Positions 38,437-51,600 of a stretch of 64,000 nucleotides of DNA are shown piece after piece (within the stretch, counting starts at the first letter, position 1; each line of letters starts with the position of its first letter). The translations under genes were made by a program, and so were the position numbers. Source of the DNA: Eopsaltria australis (Eukaryota > Chordata > Aves > Passeriformes > Petroicidae). The notes beneath the pieces are model-generated. The model made no database searches, was not told the DNA's origin, and saw nothing but the letters and a program-made list of their open reading frames with translations. Location of the stretch: contig JAVTVJ010000458.1 in the NCBI GenBank assembly GCA_034509425.1, forward strand, positions 1,240,001 through 1,304,000. Direction: 5' to 3'.

Positions 38437-41400
38437 AAGTTCTGCCTTTTTACAAGGGAGTGCAGCTGAAAATGCAGCCTTGCTTGTTCTCACACAGCTC
38501 TGCTGGGTTTTTGTAAGCATTTGCCAAGAAATAAAACTTAAGTACACTGAAAATTTGGGGCCATATCTCTTAAAACATCTGGAGAGTACGGGCTTGTTCT
38601 GTTCATATTTTATCTGGGTTTATGCTTTGTTTTGTGAATGCACTCAAATTCACAGGAAAAAAGAGCTCTGTGTTTCTTTTACATAGCAGTGTGGGCAAAA
38701 TTTAGAAGCTGTACTTTACTTTTACTCACTTTTTATTAGTTTTGATGTACTCAGCTCTTGGAGAATTTCTCACCTGTGAGCTGTTTTAAACAGCTGGTAC
38801 AACAGCAGAGTGCATCTTGATATAAAACTAAATTAATTCCCAGGGTTTATTACCTGTGGATTTAAAAAGCAAATCAACCTAAGAATTATCTATCAACAAT
38901 AAATATATCAGAGCAAGACACACTCAGAGAATGGCAGTAAAGTTTGTGGTATCTTTAGATGTGGTTTGAAGAGGAGTGCACTGTTCTTTAGGTGTGAACT
39001 CCAGAGAAACTGCAGAATTTTATAGGGCTCAGTCATTCACAAGGCATTATTTAAGTATATTTTAGTAGAACATTAAATCTATTGAGCATTTAGCTTCCTA
39101 AGTGCCAAGGTTAAAATAAAATTCAACAGGCTTCACTTGATGGAGAGTCAAAAAATGCAGCTTTGAAAAGGAAGATGAAGGTGGAAATTAGGATTTGAAG
39201 TTGTACCTCTGCCCAGTGGTGAATTATTTAGAAGTGTTGCACTGATTGCTTCATGAATCAGGACTTATCTCACTCCTTAAAAATGCATTGTTATAGAAAC
39301 TGTAGAAATTGATAAACAGAACTGTGCAAAGATAAAATGCTCTGCTTCTAAGATGAGGGGGCTATTAGGGTTCTTAGTCAGAGGAGACAAATGACACAAA
39401 AGAAACAACAACAAAATCCAACCTTGAAGTTCATTATGAAACAATGTAAAAACGGCAGAATTTAATGGCAGTATTAAACATTGGCCTTACAGGAAAGGAA
39501 TTCTGAATGGTGCAGGTGAAAAGGCTCCTTCCAGCTGTGCTCTCAGCTGGGTTTAAACACCAGGGATGGGAATTTGTTAACCCTGAGAGCTGCAGCTCCA
39601 GCCCAGTGTGGCCCTACAGCTGTGCAGATTATTTATCAATTAAAGCATGTTTGGCATACACTGAAAGCCATCATGGTTTGTAATTGAAATATATTGAAGA
39701 AATAGTGCCAAGCATGAAGTAATTTATTCATTTGTTCAGAGTGTTGTGGTTTATGGTAATACAAAAAAACACAGCCTCGTAGTGGAGCATGTCTCTTCTT
39801 TATTATACTTCAGCTTCATTATCTGGGATTTTTGGATGCCTTCTCTTTGGTAATGTCTGCCCCAGAATCCCGGAGAGTGACTCTGATGCTCGTGGTGTTT
39901 GTCAGGGTGCCCTTGCCCCGATTCCAGCAATTCCCAGCAGGAATTCTGAGGAAATGCTCCCTGGCATGTTCCACACAGCAGCTCCTCAGCCAGAATCTGA
40001 AGGGAGCAGACAAATCCCTGAGTGAAAAACTCCACGAGCAGGGCTGATGTATTTAAGGACATATTTTAGACAACCTGTCTGTGGTGCAAATTACAGATGT
40101 GAGAGGTAAAACACTTTAACGTAAATGTCAAAACATTTTATCAGTCAAAACCCACCATGTCTTTTTTATCTGTCTCTTCTTCTTGATGCTGTGTAAGGGG
40201 AATGTTCAGAGCTTAAAAGTAATTTTTGCTGTGCAGAAAATCAGACCAAAAGCTCTGTGTATGTATAGATATTATACATATGTGAATCTGTGTTGGATTC
40301 TATATAGACAAATACATACATGGGTAAAAATTCCTGTGCTGGCACCAATATTTCATGAAGCTGTAAAATTTTTTACTGACTCAAAGCAGACAGTTCAAAA
40401 CTGGCTCTGCATGCAGAAATAACCCAAAATGTCAAATAATTCCTTGAGAAAGAAAGCCCTAAGATGTAGTTTCAGTGTATAAACTTATTTTAGCTGACTT
40501 GTAAATTTTCCTTTTAAGATAACCCATACTGCCTGTAGTTTTAGTGTCACTAGTGTCATTTATCTGACTCATCATGCTTTGAAGAAAATGTTTAAATTAC
40601 AGAACACTTACGTCTTTAAATATTAGTTCCTTATTCCTCGTTTTCTACACAATTCACTAAGCAAAAATGTTCAATTTGTGCCATTTTTCATTCAAGCTCT
40701 TTCCCATACTTGGGAATCTGATCCCATCTTCATCTCAGGTTATTTGTGGACTTTAGCCAGATTTAGGTGAGTACAGAAGTGGCCCAAAAAAAAACCAAAA
40801 CTAAAACCAAACTCCAAGAAAATATCTTCACAAATGTCATTCTTCTGTTGAGTGTATCTCTAATTTGGCTGTGTACTGAGCAAAGTAATGGTAACATCTT
40901 CTAATTGTAAAGTTTATCTTTGTAACTATGGTTTAATTAATTCTTTATTAATTCTTTTACCAGGTTTTATATCCTGGTATAAGTGCAAGATAAAGTCCTG
41001 TTAGGTGTATTAAATATGTGTGCAGGTCTTGTTTTCAGTGCAAAGATGGGAATTGTCTCTTGTGTCAGACATGTCACTGTTAAATAATCAGTGCTCATTG
41101 AGAGGAAACATTTACATCAGCAATGGAAATATGAGGCTTTGGTCAAATAGTTGTTAATCAGTATTAATTCTAAATATCTGCTTGTCAGACCTTTCTTGTG
41201 GCTCCTGAATCAAACCCCACGCTCCAAGCTCTGCAATCAGTTTTTAACAAAAGCTTTTTGCAGATGATTCCAACCCTTTCAGTGTTTATTTTTCCTGTGA
41301 TGAGCTGCAGGTGACAAGTTGCTATAAAATGGATGAGACTGTGCTGAGGAGTGTTAGCAGGTAAAAGCTTCTTATTTATAGTTAATCCAAGTTGTTTTTC

Positions 41401-44400
41401 TTCACCTTCTTCCACCTCTAAAAGTGGTAAGAATCATCATTATCCCATAACTAACCCCTTCAAAAGTTGAATAGAAAAGTAATGAGATATTTATTTTTAC
41501 AGCACCGGGAAAAACGGATACTCCTGAAGGAAGAAAATGCTTTTATCATCATGAAAACTGTTTTGTTCTAATTCACAGAGCTTTAATTAGTGGCCTTTCT
41601 TGAATATTGTGTTACTCATAGTTTTTAAAGATGGCAGAGCATTCCAAATTCAGTTTGTCTTCAGCTCTTTTATTGACAAGGTAAAGGATATGAGAGTTCA
41701 CAAAATGCAGTCAGTATTTATCTGTGGAACGGAGTTTCCCCTTCATCAGAAGATGCAAATATCTAAAATATTTTCATTTTTTAATACCTCTTGTACTTTG
41801 TTGTCAAATTTTTTTGCTGACTAGTATGCATATTAAACACTAAGAAACAGTAAATTAATTAAAAACAATCAAATTAGACAACTCAAAACTAATGATAATT
41901 TCTAGTGCAATAGATGAATAAATAGAAAATTACTTTTGTTTTATTTGTTTGATTGTTTCTGTTGCTAATGTGGCTCAAAGAAACTTTCCTTGTCATAACC
42001 CAGTTTCTCCCAAGGATAAGTTTTTCTCGGGTGCAAATAAGGATTTTTGCAGCTCCAGACACCTTTTCATACCCAGCTCTGCTGCTTTTAATTCTGCTGC
42101 CTGAATTCCTGTACAAGCACCAAGGCTGGCAGGAGAGCACTGTTGGCCATTTGAGTTGTTAATCTTCACAGATATTTTTATTTATTGTTAATTATCTGCT
42201 GTTTACAGTCACATATTTGTGTCTGAAAAACATATTTTTATCCACTAAAGCCTGAAGCTGCTTTGTTGAGAATAATTAATAATAGTTGCTCACATCTCTG
42301 ACTATAAATTATCGATATCTCCCATAAACATAATTAAAACAGATTTTATAGGTAACAAAGGGTAATTTTAAGCAACTTCCTTCTTCTGATAGCCTTCATT
42401 TGTCACTCTGCATCTTCCTCCAAAGTTCAGAAATAGCCAAAATGACATTACAGTGTGTGCAGGGGTATTGGATAATGAGTTTTAGAACTGTAGTTCCATT
42501 GAACTGTAAATCTGTAAAGAAAAAATACCCCACCGAATATTTTCAGTAGTAAAGAAGGGTTCATGATAGCAACCAAAGAAAACTGTTTATATCTTGGAGT
42601 TTTTATTGTTTTCAAAGTATCTGAAGCTGCATTTTTGGCTGTGCAGGGAGTGATGATAGAGCAGTGTCCAGTTTCCCAGCTGGTTGCATAATCCATACTC
42701 TAAATACAGAGCAAATCAGTGCAGACTTTAGACACTCGTGAGGAAGCTCAGTTTGGAAGTGATTTCCATGCAGATAAAACTACAGAGGTCTTGTGATATG
42801 TGTCCTTTTATTGTAACAGAATTTTCTGAACATGTTTTCTAAAGGGCAACGAGTTGTCTTTAAGGCAGTGTTGATTTTTCAAACATAACCTCAAAATTAA
42901 TTAATTGAAATACATTAGTTGGGGGTTTGAAATACAGTCTGATTCTTGAAAGGACTGTTTTTAAGCAAAGTGTGATTGTGACCATAATGAAATGCTTGCT
43001 GCAGTTCTGAAATAAAGTATTTTAAGTCTTTTGGGGGATAGAGAGAGGTGAAAAGGAGCATTTTGGCTGTGCTGGGAGGCAGAGATGGGGCTGTTCCATG
43101 GCTCTGCCTGCTTCTGCTTCCAGCAGAAATGTGAGAAATGTGCTGCTCCAGTCAAGGTGACTGGGAGAGAAAAGCCAGGGGCAGCCTGGCTCTGCCATCC
43201 CCTCGCTGGGTAATGCACAAATGAAAACAGACAGGGACGTGGGATTTATGTTTTATAAAGCTGAGCACTTAAAGGCGTCCTAATAAACTCCTCCTGAAAG
43301 CTGTGCTGGTGCTGCCGTGGTGGCAGCGCCTCTGCAAATGTCTCTGATCCTCTGCTTTGGAGCTGTGATGCTCTGGTGTTGCCCTGACATTTGCAGCCTC
43401 TGCTCTGCACGGTGTTGGCCGATATTTGGGATATGTGAGGCTCTCACCGAGCGCTGTCGGGTACAATCTGTCAGGAAAAAACCCTTCAGAGTACACACAG
43501 ACACCTCACCCTCCACAGGGACAGCTTTGGGAGGGTCATATTGGGAGTTCAAAATTATCTGTGCCTTAGAGAATTAAAATTATTGGGCAAATCCGTATTT
43601 TAGGCCAGAGTAAGACATCCCGCATTACCGAAATAGCCAATTTAACTCCAGGTGCAGTGGTAGCAATTTGAACTCAGCCTTGTGCCTCTGCACAGGGAAA
43701 TTTCTGATGTGGTTGGTGCGTGACAGTTCCTTTTTCACTCAGCTATACTCAAACCACTTAAATTATTCTAAAGATCTCCAGACAAAAATGTTCAGAAAGC
43801 TGTAATTGCATCAGCCGTGTCCCCACTGCTGACCTTCCAATCTGCTGGAGCTGCACAGGGAAAAGATTCAGGCTTTGGGGACTGCTGCAAAAATTCCGAG
43901 GTCAAATCAAGACTTTTGTTTTCCAGGAACACGGGCAAGGAGTTCATTTAGCTTAAGTGCCCTTTATGAAAAAGGAATAAGGTCACAGGTTCTGCTGCTG
44001 CTCCATAGCTGCAGGTGATTGCAGGCAGCCACTGCAAAGGAACTTCATTCTCTTTCTAAATGAGGGATTTTGGTTAAACACATGCCCTCTATTTTCCTTT
44101 TGAAGAAGGAAGTGCAGAATTCATGTAAAATGGGGATAAAGCCTTGCCTTTGCTGTGTTGAGGTTGGGAAATCCATTATGGGCTTCAGAAGAGCTGGGGG
44201 CTGATGGCACAGTCGTGAATAAAATCAGTTTGTCCTCGTGGTGCATTGAGGACACAGAGCTGCCTGTCAGAAATTTTGTAGTCTTGTCTCCATTGTTCAG
44301 TTCTCTGAATTCCAAGGAGATGATTGCAGGTGTGATGCCTCAGCATCAGGAGTGGGTTACACATTGGTATGCATTTAATGTTTTCAGCATCATTCAAATC

Positions 44401-45042
44401 ATCATTAATTTGCATTTTATTATTTTATTTACTCTGATATCGTGTTTCAGAAAAAAAATATTACTTTATTGGATCATCATCATCTTTTGAAACTCTTCTG
44501 CTGTAATTAACTACACAAAGTAATGAATTCTAAATTACATTTTCAATTACTCGTGACTAAAATCTTGAATTTTTTAAAAAATGGATTTTTCCTCTGGAAA
44601 GATTCATTGCTTTATCAGTGTTGTTGTGACAGAGCTCTAGATTAGGGTAACTTGATTTTTAAATGTCAAATATAATTTGCTGTTAGAAACATAAAGGGTA
44701 TGCCTGCATTCTGAAGGAGGAAAAAGTCACTTCAGCATCATTTCATAGTGATGTGTATTTAAAATCAGCTTTTTACCAGTTGGATAAAGTCTGGCAGAAC
44801 AAAGGAAGTTTTAATGTTCAAAGGAAGTTTTTTTGCACCCACTTTTGCATGTCTGGATCTAGAATGTGTCTGTGCTGGAAACAGAGGAATCTGCAGCTCG
44901 GTCACAGATCTTCTGGAGAGAAAAGATGCCAGAATTCAGTATTTTCCATAAAATATTAATGGCTTTTGAAATGTGAAAGTGGTCAAAGACCTGTCGGGCT
45001 GATGCTGTGTGTGAGTGGATGGATTTAAATGATGTGAGGTTC

Positions 45043-45067
45043 CAATAAATAAATAAATAAATAAATC
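45043..45067. repeat. (AAAT)n microsatellite
   Basis: About six perfect tetranucleotide units. Confidence 0.92.
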
Positions 45068-48000
45068 AGCACCACAGCATAACTGAGGGGAAGGGAAGGA
45101 GGAACAGAGGGAAGTCAAGGACAGGAATTTAAATTCAATGAAGAAATTGTAGGGAACGTGTTTGAGGACTGTGTTGTAGATATTCCTTGGAATGACCTAG
45201 AGTTATTCTAAGTTTTCATCATCAGTCTTCAACACCAAGAATTTTATCTGCTCTACTGCCATGGGAAAAGGCTTCTAGCGAAAAGAAGTCCCATTTTTTT
45301 CTCATCATCTGCAGAAATGTGTTTTGTAAACATTGATCTCAGCCTTTGCTCTTTTTAAAAAGTTAAAATAGGAGGGTGATAATTTTCATTAAAATATTCA
45401 AGATGTTAGGAGTTTTTGGACCAGCTAATATAAAAGTTTTAGGCAACATTAAAGGGAAATTGCATAAAATCTTAGATTTAGTTTTCCATAGATGAACTCC
45501 CTATGCTTTTACATTAAAAAAAAAGAAAATTAAATACTTAAGGGGAGCTTGCAGGCAAAACAACAACATCCAATGATTAAGATTGGTGTAAACTTGATCC
45601 CTATTTAAAGATAAATGTAATGAAGAAATTGGATCTATATTCAAAGACAGAGAAGATGGGAATATTTTGCCAGCCAAAATATATTTCATAATTGATATAG
45701 ATTGATATTTCTACATAGAAAGTGTCTAGGGGGAAAATGGCATTTTGTGAAAACACTGTAAGAAGGTGTCTGCTTTTCCTTTGCAGTAGATATTAAGTTG
45801 TTTTTAAGTTTCTGTATTTGGTTAAGCTTATCCAATCCCTTCTGTAACTGTTTGATATTTACCCTTTTTGAAGGGAAAATGTTATCCAAGCAAGTTATTT
45901 GGAGCATATTGATGATAAAGTGATGCTTGTGTGTTGCTGTTGAGCTGCAGAGATTACTGCATTCTCTTCAAGAAATCTTGGCATTTATTTCATGTTTTTC
46001 TCCACGTTTCTTCTGACCTATATATTCTCAGATTCTTTCTTTTTTTGCCTGCGTTGCTGCTTCCCATCTTTATATTTTTACCTGCCTTTCCTCACTCACA
46101 TTGATGGTATGAGAAGCTGTATGAAAAATGTCAAAATGATCTTCAATCTAACAGCTGATGTTGTTTTCCTGGGAGCTCAGGTCCCCATTGAGCAGCACTG
46201 CTGAAATCAAGTTCTGTGTCTGTAGAGGGTCATAAATTTGGTTGTTTTTATGGGCCTGATTCACTCTTTGAGCTTCCTTGGGTTTTTGTATTCCTCACTA
46301 AACTTCCCACACACTGGGAAGCTGGTTATTTCTATTCCATATCTTCTGTCTCAGCTCTGTGGTTAACATAATATGGATCAGTTCAGGTGTCCTAGACAAA
46401 AATTTTTCGGATAAAAAATAATTACCTTGGATTTTGTAGATCTGTGAACAAATAAAATCCTTTGGAGACTGAGGAATTAATTCAGAAAGACATCAAGAAC
46501 TTTGGTGCTGAAATGACAGAGGAAATTCATGGCTCAATACAGATATGGGAAGTGGTTCTTTTTACTGGAATATCACATATGATCAAACATTGAAGCTTAG
46601 TTTTGTATTATTTTGGAACAAATTTGCTTTCCTTTCAAAAGTTCACCTTCCCAACTAAAACATGGCTAATGGAATTTGTGTCCTTAATCAGAACAGTAAT
46701 AGTGCTTTTTTAATATAAATCCACATGAATCTGTGGGTTTTGTGGTAATTACTGAAGAGGTACTTGATTAGTATGCAAATACGTTCAGATTATCGTTCTC
46801 AAACATTTTCTGTTGGGAGTTTTTTGATTGACATTTTGTTCTATGGGCTTTCATAAGAATTCATTACCCAAATCTTGCCTGGTTTCAATCTCCTGTTGAA
46901 TGCTCAGTGACAGAAGAGAATTCAGATCTGGATATTTGGGGGTTGGGAGGAGGAAATTTCAGGGGAAACTCCAAAAGTGAGATCAAGCACATGGAACTCT
47001 GAAAATCATACTGACTGAAAAGCCTACCAAAACCACCTAAATAAAAGAAAAATACCAGTTGGGTTTAAAAAAAAAGCTTTTATGTTGTTTTATTGTCAGC
47101 CCTAAGTGAAGACAAAAGGCACCGAGACACTGAACAAGGAATTATTTTGGCCATTCTGTTTGGGGCAGGGTCTGGGTGACTTTGGGAGGTTTATCATTGC
47201 TGTGGCTCTTTTTAAAATTCTTCCTTCCACTCTCTTTAATAGTGAGATAGTTTGTCCAAATATTTTTCCAAATTGGCAAAGGAAAATGGGAAGATTGGGC
47301 TGGGGAGGGGTTTAAAGGCAGAAGAGAGTTCATTACTCCCTGCAAATCCCAAATTTGTCATTTGCCACTGAAGATACTCAGCACTTTTCACGGCACCTTT
47401 TAGGTTTTATGTTGAAAATTGCAAAGAAATGGATTTTCTAGGTAAGAATGGCATCTTTGGGGAGCCCAGAAGTCGTATAAAGTCAGCATGAAGGACAACT
47501 CACTCACCTTTAACTCAGAGTGCATTCTGCAAACCACTTAATGCTTGCTCTGTGTGCAAATTAAGAACCGTTTTGATACCAATCAAAAATTTCCATGGAT
47601 TAAATGGATCGTGTGAATGTGTGGAGAATGTCACAGAAATGGATGGAACCCCTTGGCCAGATGTGCCCTGCTGAAAACACAGCTGCATTTAGGTGAAACA
47701 CGTGATGACAGGGCAGAAGTGCTGGAGGAGTCAGAATTGCAGTGGGAGGAAAGGAAATGCTGTTCTTTTCTTCCATCTTCACCCGTCATTTCTGCAGATG
47801 GAAGGAAGAGCTCTGAAACCTTTTGTCAATTGCTGGACAGGGGAATTCAGGTGAACATCAAATCAAACTGTGCTTTGTAAAAGTTCCTTTGTGCTTCACA
47901 GTGATAGGTTTTAAGATTTTTATGGAAGGCAAGAATTTGAGATTCTGCTGTGGCTTTTCTTCAAGCATTTAGCATTTCTAAGCCCCTTCCACTCTGGCAG

Positions 48001-48473
48001 CTGAGCTGAGGGAAGGTTTCTCACTTGTTTTGGTCTCCTCCCCTGAGTCACAACCTGGTGTGGCAGGGCAGGGTGTGTTCCCACCCCTCTGGCTTCCATT
48101 GGATGGGTAGTGCTGGAATGCTCAAGCTAAAACAGATCTGCCATCAGCAAGAATGCTTTTCAGAGGTCAGATTAGCAGCAGCCTCTCAATCCTGTTTCAA
48201 GTTTACACAACTAAATGATTTCAGAAAACATCTGCCAGGAGTTTTTATTTCAGAGTACACTGGAGCTGCTTTTGGAGCTCCCTTTGGCTCTCAGGTGTTC
48301 TGGTGTGATCCTTCACTCAGTGCTGGGCAGAATTGCTGCCCTGGTTTGTGTTTTTGTGTTAGCAGGAGCTTTGCATCGAGGAGAGGCAATGTTACATCTA
48401 GTGGAGAGGTGCAATTTTAACTGATTTGGAGTATAAATATCAATAAACAACACACAGAATAAAGGATGAGCAG

Positions 48474-48690
48474 TCAGGTTGGGCATCAGGGAAAGGTTCT
48501 CACACCAAAGGGTGCTCAGGCACAGGGAGAGGCGCCCAGGGGATGGGCACAGCCCCGAATCTGAGTTCAGAGCACCTGGACCATGCTCAGCCCAGGGTTT
48601 AGTGTTCAGTAATCCTGCAAGGAGCAGGGATCACACTTGGATCCTTGTTGGTCCCTTCCAAGTTGAAATATTGTCTGATTCTGTGTATAA
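48474..48690 (+). mobile_element. CR1 LINE 3' fragment
   Basis: Sense CR1 3' region: CAGGGAAAGGTTCTCACACC, AGGGTGCTCAGGCACAGG, GCCCAGGGGATGGGCACAGC, CCTTGTTGGTCCCTTCCAAG, then ATTGTCTGATTCTGTGTA, a decayed copy of the terminal ATTCTATG-type repeat. Block order and orientation are those of CR1. It is truncated at its 5' end. Confidence 0.88.
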
Positions 48691-51600
48691 ATAGATTGTC
48701 ATTGGCTTGCACTTGGTTTTACAGCGTTCCTGCTGCCAGAGACAGCTCTGAGGCAAAAAAAAAAAGGAAAAAAAAAATCAATGCACAGACTGTGCAGCTT
48801 CTGCATCCCCATTTTTCACACCACTGTTAGTTCTAATGTTACTTCCCTGCAGACATGACCTGAAAGCTAAAAATTTACCTAAAAATCATTTCCAGCATAT
48901 AATTTTTACTAAGCTGAAATTGGTTGTTCTATAAAAGTGCATAAAGCACATTATTTTAATGCATTCTTGTGGCCTGATGGGCCTGGGTGAATGGATGGCT
49001 TGATCTTGAGAGCAGTGTTGTCTTAAAGGGAGCAGCACTATTTCCACAAGGTCACTGGGTTAAAATTCTTCCCTGCATTTTCCTATTCCAGGCTGCTTTG
49101 AAGAAGTGCTGGAGGCGTTCAGTTTGTTTATCAAAGCAGAGGTTAAAGGTCTGCAGATTTTAATGAAGGTCCCCTTCTTGCTTCTAAACTTTTTACTCTA
49201 CATACCAAGACAGAGTTTTTTACTCTGTGTTTTCTTAAAAATTAGTTACTGCTCCAGAGGAAATGCCTAAATGGATATTCTGCGTGATGTTTTCCTTATG
49301 TATGCAAAATCATTTTATTTTGTCTGAATTATCATCTCAGTTTACTTTGTAATTCCTAAGGGTTATCAGATGATCATTAAATCTTGATTTTCTGTCAGGA
49401 AGAATTAATAATCTTGACTTCTGAATGAATTTAGAAGCAATCGGGGATTGGAGTCAAATATTTGAATACCATTTCAGTGTTAAATCAGTTATTCATATTT
49501 CAACTTAGGCTTACTGGTAGATAAAAAATAAATTCAATTCATAAATCCTCCTTTGCATTTGAATATTTTATTTTTCTACCCCCACAGCTGGGTGAGGATT
49601 GCTGCTTGAGTGTCCTGTGTTTACAACACACTTTCATGCACATTTTAGAATAGAATTTATGGAGCCATGTGCATGCATCATGTATAATATATAATCATAT
49701 ATAATGCTGTATTAAAAATAAAGTGTGGTAGAAAATAAGAATTCGTTTCTGGGTGAATTGGTCAACTTTAAGATAAGAAAAGCTCAAGTTAAAGGGAAGA
49801 TTTCATGTTGTGGCACTGCCCTACTAGAAACTGCCACTTGAGAGCCTGTGCTTCTGGTTATTCTCTCTTTTGTGTTCACTTTAAATAGCTGTGCTTTTAT
49901 TAATTACTTATTGTTTCACTCCTCAATCACAGGGACCTCTGAAAGAAAAAAATCAATGAAGCTGCAGACATTTCAGAGGTGTTTGTGGTGTGATCCTTGG
50001 TTTGGGTATTTCTGGGTGGAGGCATCAGTCCCTGTAGAGCCCAATTATCCCACACCTTTTACCTTTTATTCTGGAACAGACCTGGCTGCTCTGGTGGACA
50101 CAATATCCTTCCACCACTTTGTATTTACAGGATACAGGACATCATTTCATTCTCTGCTTTCTTGAGTCTATTTTTTGTTTAACTTACATGTGCTGCTGCA
50201 CAGCATTTCATGTCTCCTCTGACACTCCATGGAAATGTTTCTCTCAGCTCTGTTATTTCCAATTAATTAATTTCTCTGCCCAGTTTTTCCTACTGTGACA
50301 GATTCCTGATCAGCCCCTCTAAATGCCATGGATTTCTCCCATGTATATTTGTGTACATCCATGCACACATCAGCAGTGTTCCTGTATCCCACATATTATG
50401 GACGTGTTTATGGCTTTAGGCTTGGAGTCTTTACAGTGTTTTGAACCCATATGTCATCCCGTCTGTCCTTTGAAAATAAATCACATTTCTTGCCTGTATT
50501 TTGTTGTTCCTTCTGTGTTTAGCCGGAGCTTGAGGACACAACATTCAGCTCTTGGTGATTTTCTGAATCTAAATCATGTTTTAGTTTCTGTAGTCCAGCT
50601 TCAAAAAACCATGAATTAAAAGCAAGGATGTGTTGTGAATTCAGTCTGAATAAGTGTTTTAAATTCTAGATCTAATACATTAATTAATTAATTAGGTGGC
50701 AATGAATCCTTTTGTGGGTAAGAAGCAGGTTTACTAGAAGCTACAGGAAAATATTAAATCAGAAGGTCAAAATCAGTCTGGTTTGCTATCACAAAAGTTA
50801 GTTTATCTTATTCTGCTTTCCTGTTGATTATAAAAAGTCTTGCTATAAAAATTAATGTTTATACTTTCTAGAATAAGGGCTGGTTTTAATAATGCTTTCC
50901 TGATTTATGGGCTTTTTTCTCATTAGATCTCTAAGACAAAGATTCCACCCTGAACAATGTTTTCTTGGCAGATGCAATTTTCAGTGGTGGCTGAAAGTTA
51001 TTCCACAACTTGAGCAGAAAGATGATTAGGACAATTTGCACCAACTGGTTTATTCTTTCCCTGAAGTTGCCCTGTAATTTATTTTGGTTTCAATTTTAGC
51101 ATATGCCATAAAAAGCAAAGCTAAAGTTGCCTGTGCTTCGTGTTTTCAGACCACACACACTTGAGAGACATCTGTCAATCACTCCCGTCCCTGCAGATCC
51201 CATCTTTGCTGTAATAAGACCACAAAAAGTAACAAAACAACACAAAAAAAGCCAGCACATCATGAAGTCTGATGGGCTTTTTTTTCCTTTGGTTACTTTT
51301 AACATCTGAATTTCCTTCTGCTTTCCATGCTGACTTTTCTCAGTTACACCTCGTTTTCCTCTGGTGCTCACAGTCACAAATCAGTGGCATCTCAGGAATT
51401 TGTCAAAACTTGTTGCTTTTCTTGGAATGTCCTTACTTTCTGTTATAGAGCAGATTCTGCCAGCTTTGTGTTTCTTTGCTGAGGTCCATCAGCAATCTAA
51501 TTAATCAAATTAAGCAAGGATAACTAAGTTTTCCCAGTCTTCCACTGGGAAATGCTACCCTTGCCCAGCTTCCTCTCTGGGTGTTCTACTGAAGATGACA

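Noticed and set aside
38097..38516. 139-codon open frame
   Set aside because: It is antisense to a clear CR1 fragment.
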